A DNA stretch of 64,000 nt from Pseudomonas sp. (GTDB taxonomy: Bacteria; Pseudomonadota; Gammaproteobacteria; Pseudomonadales; Pseudomonadaceae): contig NZ_JAUYNT010000026.1 of NCBI RefSeq assembly GCF_030698175.1, positions 1 to 64,000 on the forward strand, read 5' to 3'. The notes beneath the pieces were generated by a model that was not told the origin of the DNA, ran no database searches, and saw nothing but the letters and a program-made list of their open reading frames with translations. The translations under genes and the position numbers were made by a program. The stretch's first letter is position 1, and each line of letters opens with the position of its first letter. This document shows, one piece after another, positions 17,018-27,610 of this stretch.

Positions 17018-17119
17018 GGGCGAAATCCCTTCGAAGTAATTGTGCAAATTATAACCAGTCTACGCCTCGATGCTAGCCCGCAACAGACAGCCTGTCGCGG
17101 GCCTGCAGGTCGATGCTTA

Positions 17120-18409
<1,290 letters not shown>

Positions 18410-18446
18410 GTCGGTCTCCTTAGGGAGGCTGGGCCTTGGCCCTTTT

Positions 18447-18545
18447 GGTGGGAAATGCTGCGCAGTTTCCCACCCTACAAAACGGTCCCGGAGTGCATCC
18501 GGGTTACGGCGCTGGCGTAGGGTGGACAACCGAAGTTGTCCACCA
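18447..18545. repeat. cluster of extragenic palindromes between purH and purD
   Basis: GGTGGGAAA at 18447-18455 pairs with TTTCCCACC at 18466-18474, and GTGGACAAC pairs with GTTGTCCAC at about 18525-18543. The outer CCACCCTAC and GTAGGGTGG arms also face each other. The same GTAGGGTGG core forms the 14-bp inverted pair at 38601-38676, so this is a second REP family distinct from GTAGGAG. The stems lie in the purH-purD spacer, where they could stabilise the purH message or reduce purD expression. Confidence 0.6.
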
Positions 18546-18556
18546 CCGGGCCGCTA

Positions 18557-20164
18557 TTAGTGACGGAAATGACGCATGCCGGTGAATACCATGGCGATAT
18601 TGGCTTCGTCGGCGGCGGCTATCACTTCCGCATCGCGCATCGAACCGCCCGGTTGAATCACCGCGGTGATGCCGTTCTTGGCGGCGTTGTCCAGGCCGTC
18701 GCGGAACGGGAAGAAGGCATCCGATGCCATCACCGATCCGGCGACTTGCAGGCCGGCGTGCTCAGCCTTGATCGCGGCGATCCGCGCCGAGTTAACCCGG
18801 CTCATCTGGCCGGCGCCGACGCCGATGGTCTGGCGGTTCTTGGCGTAGACAATGGCGTTGGATTTAACGTATTTAGCCACTTTCCAGGCGAAGATCAGGT
18901 CGTGGATTTCCTGCTCGGTCGGTGCGCGCTGGGTAACGATCTTCAGGTCTTCTGCCTTGATCATGCCGATGTCGCGGCTCTGTACCAGCAGACCGCCGTT
19001 GACCCGCTTGAAGTCCCAGGCGGCGCTGCGCTCGGCGGCCCACTCGCCACATTCCAGCAAGCGCACGTTAGCTTTGGCGGCGACCACGGCACGGGCCTCC
19101 AAGCTGATTTTTGGCGCGATGATTACTTCGACAAATTGACGGTCGACGATGGCCTGGGCGGTGGCGGCGTCCAGTTCGCGGTTGAAGGCGATGATGCCGC
19201 CGAAGGCCGACTCGGTGTCGGTGGCGTAGGCCAGCTCATACGCTTGGCGGATGCCGCCTTCGCTATCGAGGGCCACGGCCACGCCGCACGGGTTGGCGTG
19301 TTTGACGATCACACAGGCCGGCTTGACGAAGCTTTTTACGCACTCAAGGGCGGCGTCGGTGTCGGCCACGTTGTTGAACGACAGTTCCTTGCCTTGTAGT
19401 TGTACGGCGGTGGCGATGCAGGCTTCGCCTTTTTGCGCCTCAACATAGAAGGCCGCGCTCTGGTGCGGGTTCTCGCCGTAACGCATTTCCTGCGCTTTGA
19501 TGAACTGGCTGTTGAAGGTCTGCGGGAAGGCGCTGCGGCCTTCGGTGCTCAGCGTCTCGGCTGCCTGGTCGATGGTGCCCAGGTAGTTGGCGATCATGCC
19601 GTCGTAGGCAGCGGTGTGCTCGAAGGCTTTGAGCATCAGGGCGAAGCGCTCGGCGTAGGTCAGGCCGCCATTTTTCAGGCTGGCCAGCACGCTGGCGTAG
19701 TCGCAGGCATTCACCACGATAGCCACGTCTTTGTGGTTTTTGGCGGCCGAGCGGACCATGGTCGGGCCGCCGATATCGATGTTTTCAATCGCGGTCGGCA
19801 GGTCGCAACCGGGTTTGGCGATGGTGGCGGCGAACGGATAAAGGTTCACCGCGACCAGGTCAATCGGGCGAATGCCGTGCTCGGCCATAATGGCGTCGTC
19901 GATGCCGCGACGACCGAGGATGCCGCCGTGGATTTTCGGGTGCAGGGTCTTCACCCGGCCGTCCATCATTTCCGCGAAGCCGGTGTAGTCGGCCACTTCC
20001 ACCGCCGCCACGCCATTGTCTTGCAGCAGCTTGAAGGTGCCGCCGGTGGAGAGGATTTCCACGCCAAGCTCAACCAGTTCACGGGCGAATTCGAGGATGC
20101 CGGTCTTGTCGGAGACGCTGATCAGGGCGCGGCGGACAGGGAGGCGTGTGGTCTGGTCGGTCAT
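18557..20164 (-). CDS. purH: bifunctional AICAR transformylase/IMP cyclohydrolase
   Basis: A 535-residue enzyme for the last two steps of IMP synthesis. The N-terminal MGS-like cyclohydrolase domain (about 1-150) contains [18 protein letters not shown] and [19 protein letters not shown]. The C-terminal transformylase has the catalytic Lys-His in [12 protein letters not shown] and [12 protein letters not shown] near the end. The ATG at 20164 matches the start I recall for Pseudomonas PurH; a frame four codons longer exists. It precedes purD and follows the fis terminator. Confidence 0.95.
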   Translation of the reverse strand: MTDQTTRLPVRRALISVSDKTGILEFARELVELGVEILSTGGTFKLLQDNGVAAVEVADYTGFAEMMDGRVKTLHPKIHGGILGRRGIDDAIMAEHGIRPIDLVAVNLYPFAATIAKPGCDLPTAIENIDIGGPTMVRSAAKNHKDVAIVVNACDYASVLASLKNGGLTYAERFALMLKAFEHTAAYDGMIANYLGTIDQAAETLSTEGRSAFPQTFNSQFIKAQEMRYGENPHQSAAFYVEAQKGEACIATAVQLQGKELSFNNVADTDAALECVKSFVKPACVIVKHANPCGVAVALDSEGGIRQAYELAYATDTESAFGGIIAFNRELDAATAQAIVDRQFVEVIIAPKISLEARAVVAAKANVRLLECGEWAAERSAAWDFKRVNGGLLVQSRDIGMIKAEDLKIVTQRAPTEQEIHDLIFAWKVAKYVKSNAIVYAKNRQTIGVGAGQMSRVNSARIAAIKAEHAGLQVAGSVMASDAFFPFRDGLDNAAKNGITAVIQPGGSMRDAEVIAAADEANIAMVFTGMRHFRH

Positions 20165-20197
20165 GGTGTTTTCCATCAGGCGTAGAGAGGGGTAAGC

Positions 20198-20228
20198 AAA
20201 AAGGGCGACCGTTGGCGGTCGCCCTTTT
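20198..20228 (-). terminator. Rho-independent terminator after dusB-fis
   Basis: AAAAGGGCGACC pairs with GGTCGCCCTTTT around a short loop. On the minus strand the stem is followed by five T residues. It lies 15 bases after the fis stop, ending the dusB-fis transcript before purH. Confidence 0.9.
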
Positions 20229-20242
20229 GATTTAATCTGGGT

Positions 20243-20593
20243 TTACAGCAGGTCGTACTGCTTGAGCTTCTTGCGCAGGGTGCCGCGATTCAGACCCAGC
20301 AGCTCGGAGGCCTTGGTCTGGTTGCCCTTGACGTAGTTCATCACGGTTTCCAGCAAGGGCGCTTCGACTTCCGACAGCACCAGGTTGTACACGTCGGTGA
20401 CGTCGGCGCCTTCCAGTCGCGAGAAATAGTTGTGCAGCGCCCGCTCGACATTGCCGCGCAGGGTCTGGCCTTCAGCGCTCGGGGTATTCAGGTGCTGCTT
20501 AAGATTTACGTTGTCGCTCACCGCAGTTGCCCCGTTAAAACGTGTTTCATCAAAGCCTTCTCCGTTAAGGAAATGCTCGGTAATGGTGTTCAT
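20243..20593 (-). CDS. fis: Fis nucleoid protein/transcription factor
   Basis: A 116-residue DNA-bending protein. The C-terminal helix-turn-helix [20 protein letters not shown] ending in LKQYDLL is essentially the enterobacterial and pseudomonad Fis signature. The centre ([20 protein letters not shown] and [15 protein letters not shown]) forms the dimer core. The N-terminal 40 residues are variable. The ATG overlaps the dusB stop (ATGA) with GAAGGGG upstream, the conserved dusB-fis operon in which fis depends on dusB transcription and translation. Confidence 0.96.
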   Translation of the reverse strand: MNTITEHFLNGEGFDETRFNGATAVSDNVNLKQHLNTPSAEGQTLRGNVERALHNYFSRLEGADVTDVYNLVLSEVEAPLLETVMNYVKGNQTKASELLGLNRGTLRKKLKQYDLL

Positions 20594-21588
20594 GCTGCCG
20601 CCCCTTCTGCGTGGTTATGGCACTCAATAAAAAACTTTTGAACGCTGACGTGCTGCGCTTCGGTTGTTTCTAAACGGTTGAACTGGCTACGAAACTCCCG
20701 CGCGCAAGGCAAGGTGGCCAGGTACCAGCCGACATGCTTGCGGGCGATACGTGGGCCCATCACCTCGCCATAGAAGGCGTGCAGCGCGGCCAGGTGTTGC
20801 AATAAAATCTGTTCCACTTCCTGCAAGCTGGGCGGCGCCAGTTGCGCGCCGGTGGCCAGAAAATGCGCGATTTCGCGAAAGATCCATGGTCGTCCTTGGG
20901 CCGCGCGGCCAATCAGTAAGCCGTCGACACCGGTGGCGGCCAACACTTGACGGGCCTTCTCGGGCGAGTCGATATCTCCGTTGGCGAATACCGGAATCGA
21001 CACGGCCTGCTTGATCGCGGCGATGGTTTCGTACTCCGCATCACCTGTGTACAGGTCGGCGCGGGTGCGGCCATGCACGGCCAGGGCGCTAATGCCGCTC
21101 TGTTCGGCGATCTTGGCGATGTTGATGCCGTTCTTGTGCTCGCGGTCCCAGCCGGTGCGGATCTTCAGGGTCACCGGCACCGTCACGGCAGCGACCACCG
21201 CCTGAAGAATCTCGGCGACCAGGCTTTCATCCTTCATCAGCGCGGAGCCAGCGGCCTTGTTGCAGACTTTTTTGGCCGGGCAACCCATGTTGATATCAAT
21301 AATCTGTGCGCCCATTTCGACATTCCGCCGCGCCGCTTCTGCGAGCATCTGCGCATCGCCGCCGGCGATCTGCACCGAGCGGGGTTCGGCATCGCCGCTA
21401 TGGATCATGCGCAGGCTCGATTTTCGCGTGTTCCATAGGCGCACATCGCTGGTGACCATCTCGGACACTACCAAGCCGGCACCCAGGCGCTGACAAAGCT
21501 GGCGAAATGGCTGATCCGTGACTCCGGCCATGGGCGCGAGAATCAGCTGATTAGGCAATGTATACGGGCCGATGCGTACCGCCGACAT
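20590..21588 (-). CDS. dusB: tRNA-dihydrouridine synthase B
   Basis: A 332-residue FMN enzyme reducing uridine in the tRNA D-loop. Features are the N-terminal [18 protein letters not shown], the substrate/FMN motif [20 protein letters not shown] with its catalytic Cys, [36 protein letters not shown] and [28 protein letters not shown] precedes the ATG. It is the first gene of the dusB-fis operon and overlaps fis by four bases. Confidence 0.95.
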   Translation of the reverse strand: MSAVRIGPYTLPNQLILAPMAGVTDQPFRQLCQRLGAGLVVSEMVTSDVRLWNTRKSSLRMIHSGDAEPRSVQIAGGDAQMLAEAARRNVEMGAQIIDINMGCPAKKVCNKAAGSALMKDESLVAEILQAVVAAVTVPVTLKIRTGWDREHKNGINIAKIAEQSGISALAVHGRTRADLYTGDAEYETIAAIKQAVSIPVFANGDIDSPEKARQVLAATGVDGLLIGRAAQGRPWIFREIAHFLATGAQLAPPSLQEVEQILLQHLAALHAFYGEVMGPRIARKHVGWYLATLPCAREFRSQFNRLETTEAQHVSVQKFFIECHNHAEGAAA

Positions 21589-21777
21589 GGGTCTTCCCTG
21601 CAGTTGGCTGGATCGGTGAGAGTGCGAAAAAGGGTTGGCATGATACCCGCTCTCGGTGTCAGGTTAAAGACTGACTTGAACAAAATATGAGCAGTTGCGG
21701 GCTTATAGCGAAGAGTTTGGATGGCGCTGCAGGCGCCCGAGAGTCGGCGCCTGCACGGTGTTTCGCGCGGCCTGGCG

Positions 21778-23244
21778 TTACTCGGGCGAGTGGAAGCTCA
21801 GGCTGTAGTTCACGGCCTTGGTACCGGGGTCGAGGATGTCCAGGGAGATGTGGATCGGCGTCTGCGGCGGCATTTCCGCCTGGCCAGCCAGCTCGCCGGC
21901 CAGGTATTCACTGGGCTTGAAACTGCGGCTGGCCAGCAGCTTGCCATTCAGGTCGGCGAAGCGCAGTTCCAGCAGCGGGAAGGGCTGCGAAAATGCCGCG
22001 CGGTTGTACAGAATCGCGTCGACCACCAGGGCGCCGGTGAACTCGGGATGGCTGCGCACCACCAGGTTGCTGCTCTTGATCAGGCTGATCTCGACCTTGG
22101 ACGGCAGCTTGCAGCCGATGCTCGGGCAGAACTCGGCAAACCAGGGGCGGTATTGATCTTGTCGCGCCAGCTCGGCGAAGTGATAGCTGACGTATTGCGT
22201 GCCCAGGGCGGCCACTGCCAGCAGATTGATCACTAGCCAGGCGAGCTTGCGGCCCCAGGGTTTGTTCGGTTTGCGCCAGTCGAGTTGTAGGGGTTCTTGG
22301 GCCAGGTTGAACAGACCTTCGTTGCGCAGCTGCGGCTCATGGCGCACGTTGTGGTATTGCGCATCGCCGATTTCTTCGTCGGCGCTTGGCGCTTGCTGCT
22401 GCTCTTGCTCGTCGTCGGCAGCGCTGTCGTCGAAGCTTGGCTCGTTGCGCTCGGCCCGCAGCGGTGTCGAGTCTTGGTCCTGCTGCTGGTCGGCCGTGTC
22501 GAGTTCCAGGGTTGAGCTGTCGGTGAGAAACGCGTAAGTGCCGGCAATGGTCGGCTCGGCAGCCTTGGCGGCGGCTTCGGGGGGCGGCTCGGGTTTGGCT
22601 GCCGCTGGCGCAGATTCAGGCGTTGCCGGCGCTGCTGAGATCGGCTGGGCTGGCGGCGGCACAACAGCCGCAGGGCTGCTCAGATTGCGACTAGCCGCTG
22701 CGGATGGCGCCGGCGTTACTGGACGGCTGGGGGGATCATTGCTGAGCAGCTTTTCTGCCCAGTCGTCGTCGTAGGGCTTGCTTGCTTCGCGGGTGGTGAG
22801 AAAGCGCTCGGCCGGCAAAGGCGCGCGTTCGAGGGCGAGAAACTCTTGGGAGAGCTGGTGCTCTTGCTCCTCCAGTTTGGCCAGTGCCTCGTCGAGATCA
22901 AGGCTGTCCAGGTCCAGGTCATCGTGAATCCACAGGGTTTCGCTCGGCTGTTTGCCGGCCGGTGTCGCCTGCGCCGAGATGCTGGCTGCACTAGGTGCGG
23001 CGGCCGGCCTGACGCTGGGTTGCACGGGCTGTGGGCTGGCGCTGCTGCTTGGGCGCGGGCTGGGCGTGGCAGCGGGCGCGGCTTTAACCAGTGCCGGCTG
23101 TTCGCTAAGCAGTTGCTGGGCAGCATTGAACACGTGCAGGCAGGCGCCGCAGCGGACTGCGCCATGGGCGGCGCCCAACTGCGCGCGGCTAACGCGAAAG
23201 CTGGTGCGGCATTGCGGGCATTGGGTGACAAAGCTGTCGATCAT
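21778..23244 (-). CDS. zinc-ribbon, single-pass membrane protein (DUF3426)
   Basis: A 488-residue protein. The N-terminal MJ0042-type zinc ribbon has two Cys pairs (TQCPQCRTSFRV and VRCGACLHVF). A long low-complexity stretch rich in Ala, Pro, Ser, Glu and Gln (about 50-320) follows, then one membrane helix (LAWLVINLLAVAALGTQYVS, about 335) and a C-terminal DUF3426 domain (CPSIGCKLPSKVEISLIKSS...). It should be anchored in the inner membrane with the DUF3426 domain outside. The ATG at 23244 is chosen because it directly precedes the ribbon. It lies between prmA and dusB as in PAO1. The function is unknown. Confidence 0.8.
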   Translation of the reverse strand: MIDSFVTQCPQCRTSFRVSRAQLGAAHGAVRCGACLHVFNAAQQLLSEQPALVKAAPAATPSPRPSSSASPQPVQPSVRPAAAPSAASISAQATPAGKQPSETLWIHDDLDLDSLDLDEALAKLEEQEHQLSQEFLALERAPLPAERFLTTREASKPYDDDWAEKLLSNDPPSRPVTPAPSAAASRNLSSPAAVVPPPAQPISAAPATPESAPAAAKPEPPPEAAAKAAEPTIAGTYAFLTDSSTLELDTADQQQDQDSTPLRAERNEPSFDDSAADDEQEQQQAPSADEEIGDAQYHNVRHEPQLRNEGLFNLAQEPLQLDWRKPNKPWGRKLAWLVINLLAVAALGTQYVSYHFAELARQDQYRPWFAEFCPSIGCKLPSKVEISLIKSSNLVVRSHPEFTGALVVDAILYNRAAFSQPFPLLELRFADLNGKLLASRSFKPSEYLAGELAGQAEMPPQTPIHISLDILDPGTKAVNYSLSFHSPE

Positions 23245-23300
23245 GCGGCGGTCCGTGCGAAACAAGGCGCTAGTTTAACCTAAGCCCGCAGGCCAGTAGC

Positions 23301-23329
23301 TGTGAAAGCTGCTGCGCTTGGTTATGCGG
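23301..23329 (+). repeat. diverged one-ended copy of the 128-bp MITE
   Basis: TGTGAAAGCTGCTGCGCTTG plus the next nine bases match the left end of the element at 1051-1178 with about four differences. It lies in the 114-bp gap between the prmA stop and the DUF3426 gene start. The rest of the element is missing. Confidence 0.5.
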
Positions 23330-23358
23330 GCATTTGCAGCTATTGGGTGCTTCGCCTG

Positions 23359-24237
23359 TTAGCGGCGGCGGCCGCTGATGCGTACCCAGCCATCGCGTAT
23401 GCACAGTGGATCAAGCTCGAAAGCTTCGGCGTAGGCCGCAGCCACGTCCTCACCTTGTTCGGCAAGGATGCCCGACAGTGCCAGGCGGCCACCCGACTTG
23501 ACCAGGCTGATCAGCTGCGGCGCCAGCGCGACCAAAGGGCCGGCGAGAATATTGGCGACCACCACGTCGGCCTGCACTGCGGGCAGATCCTCGGGCAAGT
23601 ACAGCGGGAAGCGGCTGGCGTCGATGCCGTTGCGCTCGGCGTTGTCGCGCGACGCTTCGATGGCCTGGTAGTCGATGTCGGTGCCGACCGCCTGTTTGGC
23701 GCCGAGCAGCAGGGCGGCGATGGCCAAAATCCCCGAGCCGCAGCCAAAGTCCAGCAGATTGCAGTCGGTTAAGTCCTGACCGTCGAGCCATTCCAGGCAC
23801 AGCGCGGTGGTCGGGTGGGTGCCGGTGCCGAAGGCCAGGCCCGGATCGAGCAGCAGATTGACCGCGTCGGGTTCGGGGGCGGCGTGCCAGCTTGGCACTA
23901 TCCACAGGCGTTGACCAAAACGCATGGGGTGGAAGTTGTCCATCCAGCTGCGTTCCCAGTCCTGGTCGGCCAGCACTTCAGTGTGATGCTGCGGCAATGG
24001 CGCGCCGGTCAGTAGCTCCAGGTGGGCGAGCAGTTGCGCAGCGTCGGTGCCGTCTTCAAACAGGGCCAGCAAGTGGGTGTGCGACCAGAGTGGCGTGGTG
24101 CCCAGGTCCGGCTCGAAGATCGGCTGATCTTCGGCGTCCATAAAGGTTACCGAGACGGCGCCGACGTTGAGCAGCGCATCTTCGTAAGTCTCGGCCTGTT
24201 CTGGGCTGATGGCGAGACGGACTTGTAACCAGGGCAT
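23359..24237 (-). CDS. prmA: ribosomal protein L11 methyltransferase
   Basis: A 292-residue enzyme trimethylating ribosomal protein L11. The N-terminal substrate-recognition domain (about 1-100) begins [20 protein letters not shown] and contains [18 protein letters not shown]. The SAM domain has [53 protein letters not shown] and [14 protein letters not shown] lies before the ATG. It lies 34 bases downstream of the EI24 gene. Confidence 0.95.
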   Translation of the reverse strand: MPWLQVRLAISPEQAETYEDALLNVGAVSVTFMDAEDQPIFEPDLGTTPLWSHTHLLALFEDGTDAAQLLAHLELLTGAPLPQHHTEVLADQDWERSWMDNFHPMRFGQRLWIVPSWHAAPEPDAVNLLLDPGLAFGTGTHPTTALCLEWLDGQDLTDCNLLDFGCGSGILAIAALLLGAKQAVGTDIDYQAIEASRDNAERNGIDASRFPLYLPEDLPAVQADVVVANILAGPLVALAPQLISLVKSGGRLALSGILAEQGEDVAAAYAEAFELDPLCIRDGWVRISGRRR

Positions 24238-24271
24238 AACGGTAACCTCGAAGACACGAAAAAACGGCTTT

Positions 24272-25123
24272 TTAACCGGCCGGCAAGCTTACTTGAGGCG
24301 CCGGTGTCACGCCAGCCGGGCGGTGCGAGCGGTCGAGCCCGCGGTAGGCCAGGTGACAGGCGCCGCCCGCCAGCAGCGCCGGCAGCAGCAGGTTGAGCAC
24401 CGGCACCAGCGCCAGCAGGAACATCAGCAGGCCGAAGGCGGCCATCGCGCCGCGTTGCTGGTTGATGGCTCCCAGTTGCTCCGCGCCGCTGGCCAAGCGC
24501 GACAAGGCCGGCGGGACCAGAAAGCGCACGTTCAGGTAGGCCAACAGAATCAGCACCAGCAGGCCATTGACCAGCGGGATCAGCAGGCACAGCAGCAGGC
24601 CGGCGGTGATCCCCAGCCAGGGGCCGAGACGGTAGCGCAGGCCGCGCAGCAGTTCGGTGGGCGCGGGGCTGCGTCCGGCCAGCGCTGGGTAATGGCGCAG
24701 GCTGCGGCTGCGCAGAGCGTCCATCAACAGCCATGGCAGCGCCAGGCGAATGCTCAGGACGATGACGCCGGCATACAGGGTCACCAGCATCACCAAGGTC
24801 AGCGCGGCCACATACAGAATCAGCATCGCCAGTGCTCCGGCTATGCCGCCCATACCGCCGCCACTGCCGCCCGCGAGGCTGGGGATCAGACCCAGCGCGG
24901 CGCCGCCGTAGATGACGACAAAGGAAATCCACCCGGCGAGCGTGGCGATTTGCTCGAAATAGCTATAGAACACCCAGCTCCAGACGCCGAACGCCAGCAA
25001 GCACAGGCCGCTGGAGCGCAGCAGGATGCCGGGCCGCAGGCTGTCGCGCAGGGCTAAGCCTAAGCAGGTGAAGGCTTCGCCGAACGCGTTGGCGATGGCT
25101 TGCAGGCGGGTCTTGAGGCTCAT
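24272..25123 (-). CDS. EI24-domain (CysZ-like) integral membrane protein
   Basis: A 283-residue protein with about five hydrophobic segments and Gly-rich and Leu-rich loops. [20 protein letters not shown] in mid-protein and [20 protein letters not shown] fit the EI24/CysZ family, whose CysZ members carry sulfate. The rest is divergent, and no cys genes are near, so a sulfate role is not assumed. AAGGAC precedes the ATG. It lies between the accC terminator and prmA, and probably forms a unit with prmA. Confidence 0.65.
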   Translation of the reverse strand: MSLKTRLQAIANAFGEAFTCLGLALRDSLRPGILLRSSGLCLLAFGVWSWVFYSYFEQIATLAGWISFVVIYGGAALGLIPSLAGGSGGGMGGIAGALAMLILYVAALTLVMLVTLYAGVIVLSIRLALPWLLMDALRSRSLRHYPALAGRSPAPTELLRGLRYRLGPWLGITAGLLLCLLIPLVNGLLVLILLAYLNVRFLVPPALSRLASGAEQLGAINQQRGAMAAFGLLMFLLALVPVLNLLLPALLAGGACHLAYRGLDRSHRPAGVTPAPQVSLPAG

Positions 25124-25144
25124 TGTGGACGTCCTTGTAAAATG

Positions 25145-25173
25145 AAAAAGGGCCGCGTTATGCGGCCCTTTTG
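25145..25173 (-). terminator. Rho-independent terminator after aroQ-accB-accC
   Basis: On the minus strand, AAAAGGGCCGC pairs with GCGGCCCTTTT across a short loop and is followed by five T residues. It lies 17 bases after the accC stop and ends the aroQ-accB-accC transcript. Confidence 0.9.
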
Positions 25174-25189
25174 GGTTGGCGGGTCAAGC

Positions 25190-26542
25190 TTAGTGCTTGT
25201 CCATGCCGAGTTTCTTTTCCAGGTAGTGAATGTTGACACCGCCCTTGCAGAAACCCTTGTCGCGAACCAGGTCGCGGTGCAGCGGGATATTAGTTTTGAT
25301 CCCGTCGACGACGATTTCGTCCAGCGCATTACGCATCCGCGCCAGCGCTTCATCGCGGGTGGCGCCGTAGGTGATCAGCTTGCCGATCAACGAGTCGTAG
25401 TTCGGCGGTACCCGGTAGCCGCTGTACAGGTGCGAGTCGACCCGCACGCCATTGCCGCCAGGAGCGTGGAAATGCTTCACCAGGCCAGGGCAGGGCATAA
25501 AGGTAGCGGGGTCTTCGGCGTTGATCCGGCACTCCAGCGAGTGGCCGCGAATGATCACGTCTTTTTGGCTGAGCGAAAGTTTGTTGCCAGCGGCGATGCT
25601 GAGCATCTCCTTGACGATATCGACGCCGGTGACCATTTCCGACACCGGATGCTCAACCTGAACGCGGGTGTTCATCTCGATAAAGTAAAAGCTGCCGTTT
25701 TCGTAGAGGAACTCGAAGGTGCCGGCGCCGCGGTAACCGATGTCGATGCAGGCCTTGACGCAGCGGGCCAAGACTTCTTGCCGGGCTTTTTCGTCGATGC
25801 CCGGTGCGGGCGCTTCTTCCAGAACCTTCTGGTGGCGGCGCTGCAGTGAGCAGTCGCGATCACCCAGGTGAATGGCGTTGCCCTGGCCGTCTGACAGCAC
25901 CTGGACTTCTACGTGGCGCGGATTGGTGAGGAATTTCTCCAAATACACCATCGAGTTGCCAAAGTAGGCGCCGGCTTCGGTGCGTGTCAGTTGCGCCGAC
26001 TTGATCAGCTCTTCTTCGTTGTGCACCACGCGCATGCCGCGACCACCGCCGCCGCCAGCGGCTTTGATGATCACCGGGTAGCCGACTTCACGGCCAATCG
26101 CCAAGGCGGTTTCTTCGTCTTCCGGCAGCGGGCCGTCGGAGCCAGGCACGGTCGGCACGCCGGCCAGCTTCATGGCGTGCTTGGCGGAAACCTTGTCGCC
26201 CATCAGACGAATGGTCTCGGCTTTGGGTCCGATAAAGGCAAAGCCGGAGTTCTCCACTTGCTCGGCAAAATCGGCGTTTTCCGCCAAAAAGCCATAGCCT
26301 GGGTGAATGGCCGTAGCGCCGGTCACTTCTGCGGCGGCAATAATGGCCGGAATCTGCAGGTATGACTGAGACGCTGGGGCCGGGCCAATGCAGACGGTTT
26401 CGTCAGCGAGGCCGAGGTGCATCAAATCACGGTCGGCGGTGGAGTACACCGCGACGGTTTTGATGCCCATCTCTTTGCAGGCCCGCAGGATGCGCAGGGC
26501 AATTTCGCCGCGATTGGCGATCAGGACTTTTTGCAACAACAT
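25190..26542 (-). CDS. accC: acetyl-CoA carboxylase, biotin carboxylase subunit
   Basis: A 450-residue ATP-grasp enzyme that carboxylates biotin on AccB in the first step of fatty-acid synthesis. Clear motifs are [53 protein letters not shown] (ATP lid), [19 protein letters not shown] and [20 protein letters not shown] (catalytic Arg). GGAGAG precedes the ATG at 26542; seven upstream in-frame codons are not needed. It starts 17 bases after accB. Confidence 0.97.
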   Translation of the reverse strand: MLLQKVLIANRGEIALRILRACKEMGIKTVAVYSTADRDLMHLGLADETVCIGPAPASQSYLQIPAIIAAAEVTGATAIHPGYGFLAENADFAEQVENSGFAFIGPKAETIRLMGDKVSAKHAMKLAGVPTVPGSDGPLPEDEETALAIGREVGYPVIIKAAGGGGGRGMRVVHNEEELIKSAQLTRTEAGAYFGNSMVYLEKFLTNPRHVEVQVLSDGQGNAIHLGDRDCSLQRRHQKVLEEAPAPGIDEKARQEVLARCVKACIDIGYRGAGTFEFLYENGSFYFIEMNTRVQVEHPVSEMVTGVDIVKEMLSIAAGNKLSLSQKDVIIRGHSLECRINAEDPATFMPCPGLVKHFHAPGGNGVRVDSHLYSGYRVPPNYDSLIGKLITYGATRDEALARMRNALDEIVVDGIKTNIPLHRDLVRDKGFCKGGVNIHYLEKKLGMDKH

Positions 26543-26559
26543 TGCCGGCTCTCCGCGCA

Positions 26560-27018
26560 TCAAACGATGGTGAACAGCGGTTGGTCGTATTCCACCGGTT
26601 GGCCGTTTTCCACCAAGATGGATTCGATCACACCGCTGGTTTCGGCTTCGATGTGGTTCATCATTTTCATCGCTTCAACGATGCAAAGAATGTCGCCTTT
26701 TTTCACGCTTTGACCGATTTCCACGAACGCCGGTGAAGCCGGGCCTGGGGTGCGGTAGAAGGTGCCGACCATCGGCGAACGGGCCGCCTGGCCGTTCATT
26801 TTCGGGGCGCTGGCAACCACCTCGGCTACTGCGGCAGCCACAGGCGCGGCGGCAACTGGTGCTGGCGCGGGCGCCTGGGCGTACATAGGTTGCGCGTAGG
26901 TCGGCTGTTTGCTGTGCCGGCTGATGCGCACGGACTCTTCGCCTTCGCGGATTTCGAGCTCATCAATGCCGGACTCTTCCAGCAGTTCAATCAGCTTCTT
27001 AACTTTACGGATATCCAT
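26560..27018 (-). CDS. accB: acetyl-CoA carboxylase, biotin carboxyl carrier protein
   Basis: A 152-residue carrier. The N-terminal helix ([20 protein letters not shown]) is followed by an Ala/Pro-rich linker (about 38-75) and the C-terminal biotinyl domain, with the biotinylated Lys118 in [13 protein letters not shown] and [15 protein letters not shown] ahead of it. It lies between aroQ and accC, as in other pseudomonads. Confidence 0.97.
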   Translation of the reverse strand: MDIRKVKKLIELLEESGIDELEIREGEESVRISRHSKQPTYAQPMYAQAPAPAPVAAAPVAAAVAEVVASAPKMNGQAARSPMVGTFYRTPGPASPAFVEIGQSVKKGDILCIVEAMKMMNHIEAETSGVIESILVENGQPVEYDQPLFTIV

Positions 27019-27042
27019 CTAGCAGCAACTCCCAATGTCAGG

Positions 27043-27495
27043 TCAGGGGCGTTTATTTTGTTCTATGTGCTCAAGCGCCGCGTCCAGGGCCAAGCGGTAA
27101 CCGCTGGCGCCCAGACCGCAAATCACCCCTACGGCAACATCAGAAAAGTAGGAGTGATGACGGAAAGCTTCGCGTTTATGCACGTTTGAAAGGTGCACTT
27201 CGATGAATGGGATGCTCACCGCCAGCAGCGCGTCACGTAATGCGACGCTGGTATGGGTGAAGGCCGCCGGATTGAACAGAATGAAGTCCACGCCTTCGTT
27301 GCGTGCGGCATGGATGCGCTCAATCAATTCGTACTCGGCGTTGCTTTGCAGATAGAGCAGATGATGACCGGCTTCGCGGGCGCGCCGCTCAAGGTCCAGA
27401 TTGATCTGCTCCAAGGTGGTGGCGCCGTAGACGCCGGGTTCGCGGGTGCCCAAGAGGTTCAGATTGGGGCCGTGCAGCACCAGTAAGGTGGCCAT
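27043..27495 (-). CDS. aroQ: 3-dehydroquinate dehydratase, type II
   Basis: A 150-residue dodecameric enzyme of the shikimate pathway. [17 protein letters not shown] carries the flexible lid Arg18 and catalytic Tyr23; [16 protein letters not shown] holds the active-site Asn; [19 protein letters not shown] contains the catalytic His region. AAGGAC precedes the ATG. It is the first gene of aroQ-accB-accC; the gap to accB is 24 bases. Confidence 0.96.
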   Translation of the reverse strand: MATLLVLHGPNLNLLGTREPGVYGATTLEQINLDLERRAREAGHHLLYLQSNAEYELIERIHAARNEGVDFILFNPAAFTHTSVALRDALLAVSIPFIEVHLSNVHKREAFRHHSYFSDVAVGVICGLGASGYRLALDAALEHIEQNKRP

Positions 27496-27610
27496 AGTGT
27501 TGTCCTTTGCTTAGCTGGGGCGACTATGCCGAATGCGCCGCAGTCTGTCCAGTTGTCGGTAGTAGCCCGCACGATGCCGGTTTTTTAAGACAATTGCGCG
27601 ATGCTAATGC

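Noticed and set aside
24209..25057. 282-codon plus-strand frame with a Gln-rich product
   Set aside because: It is the complementary strand of the EI24-type gene; Gln and His richness comes from Leu-rich codons read in reverse.
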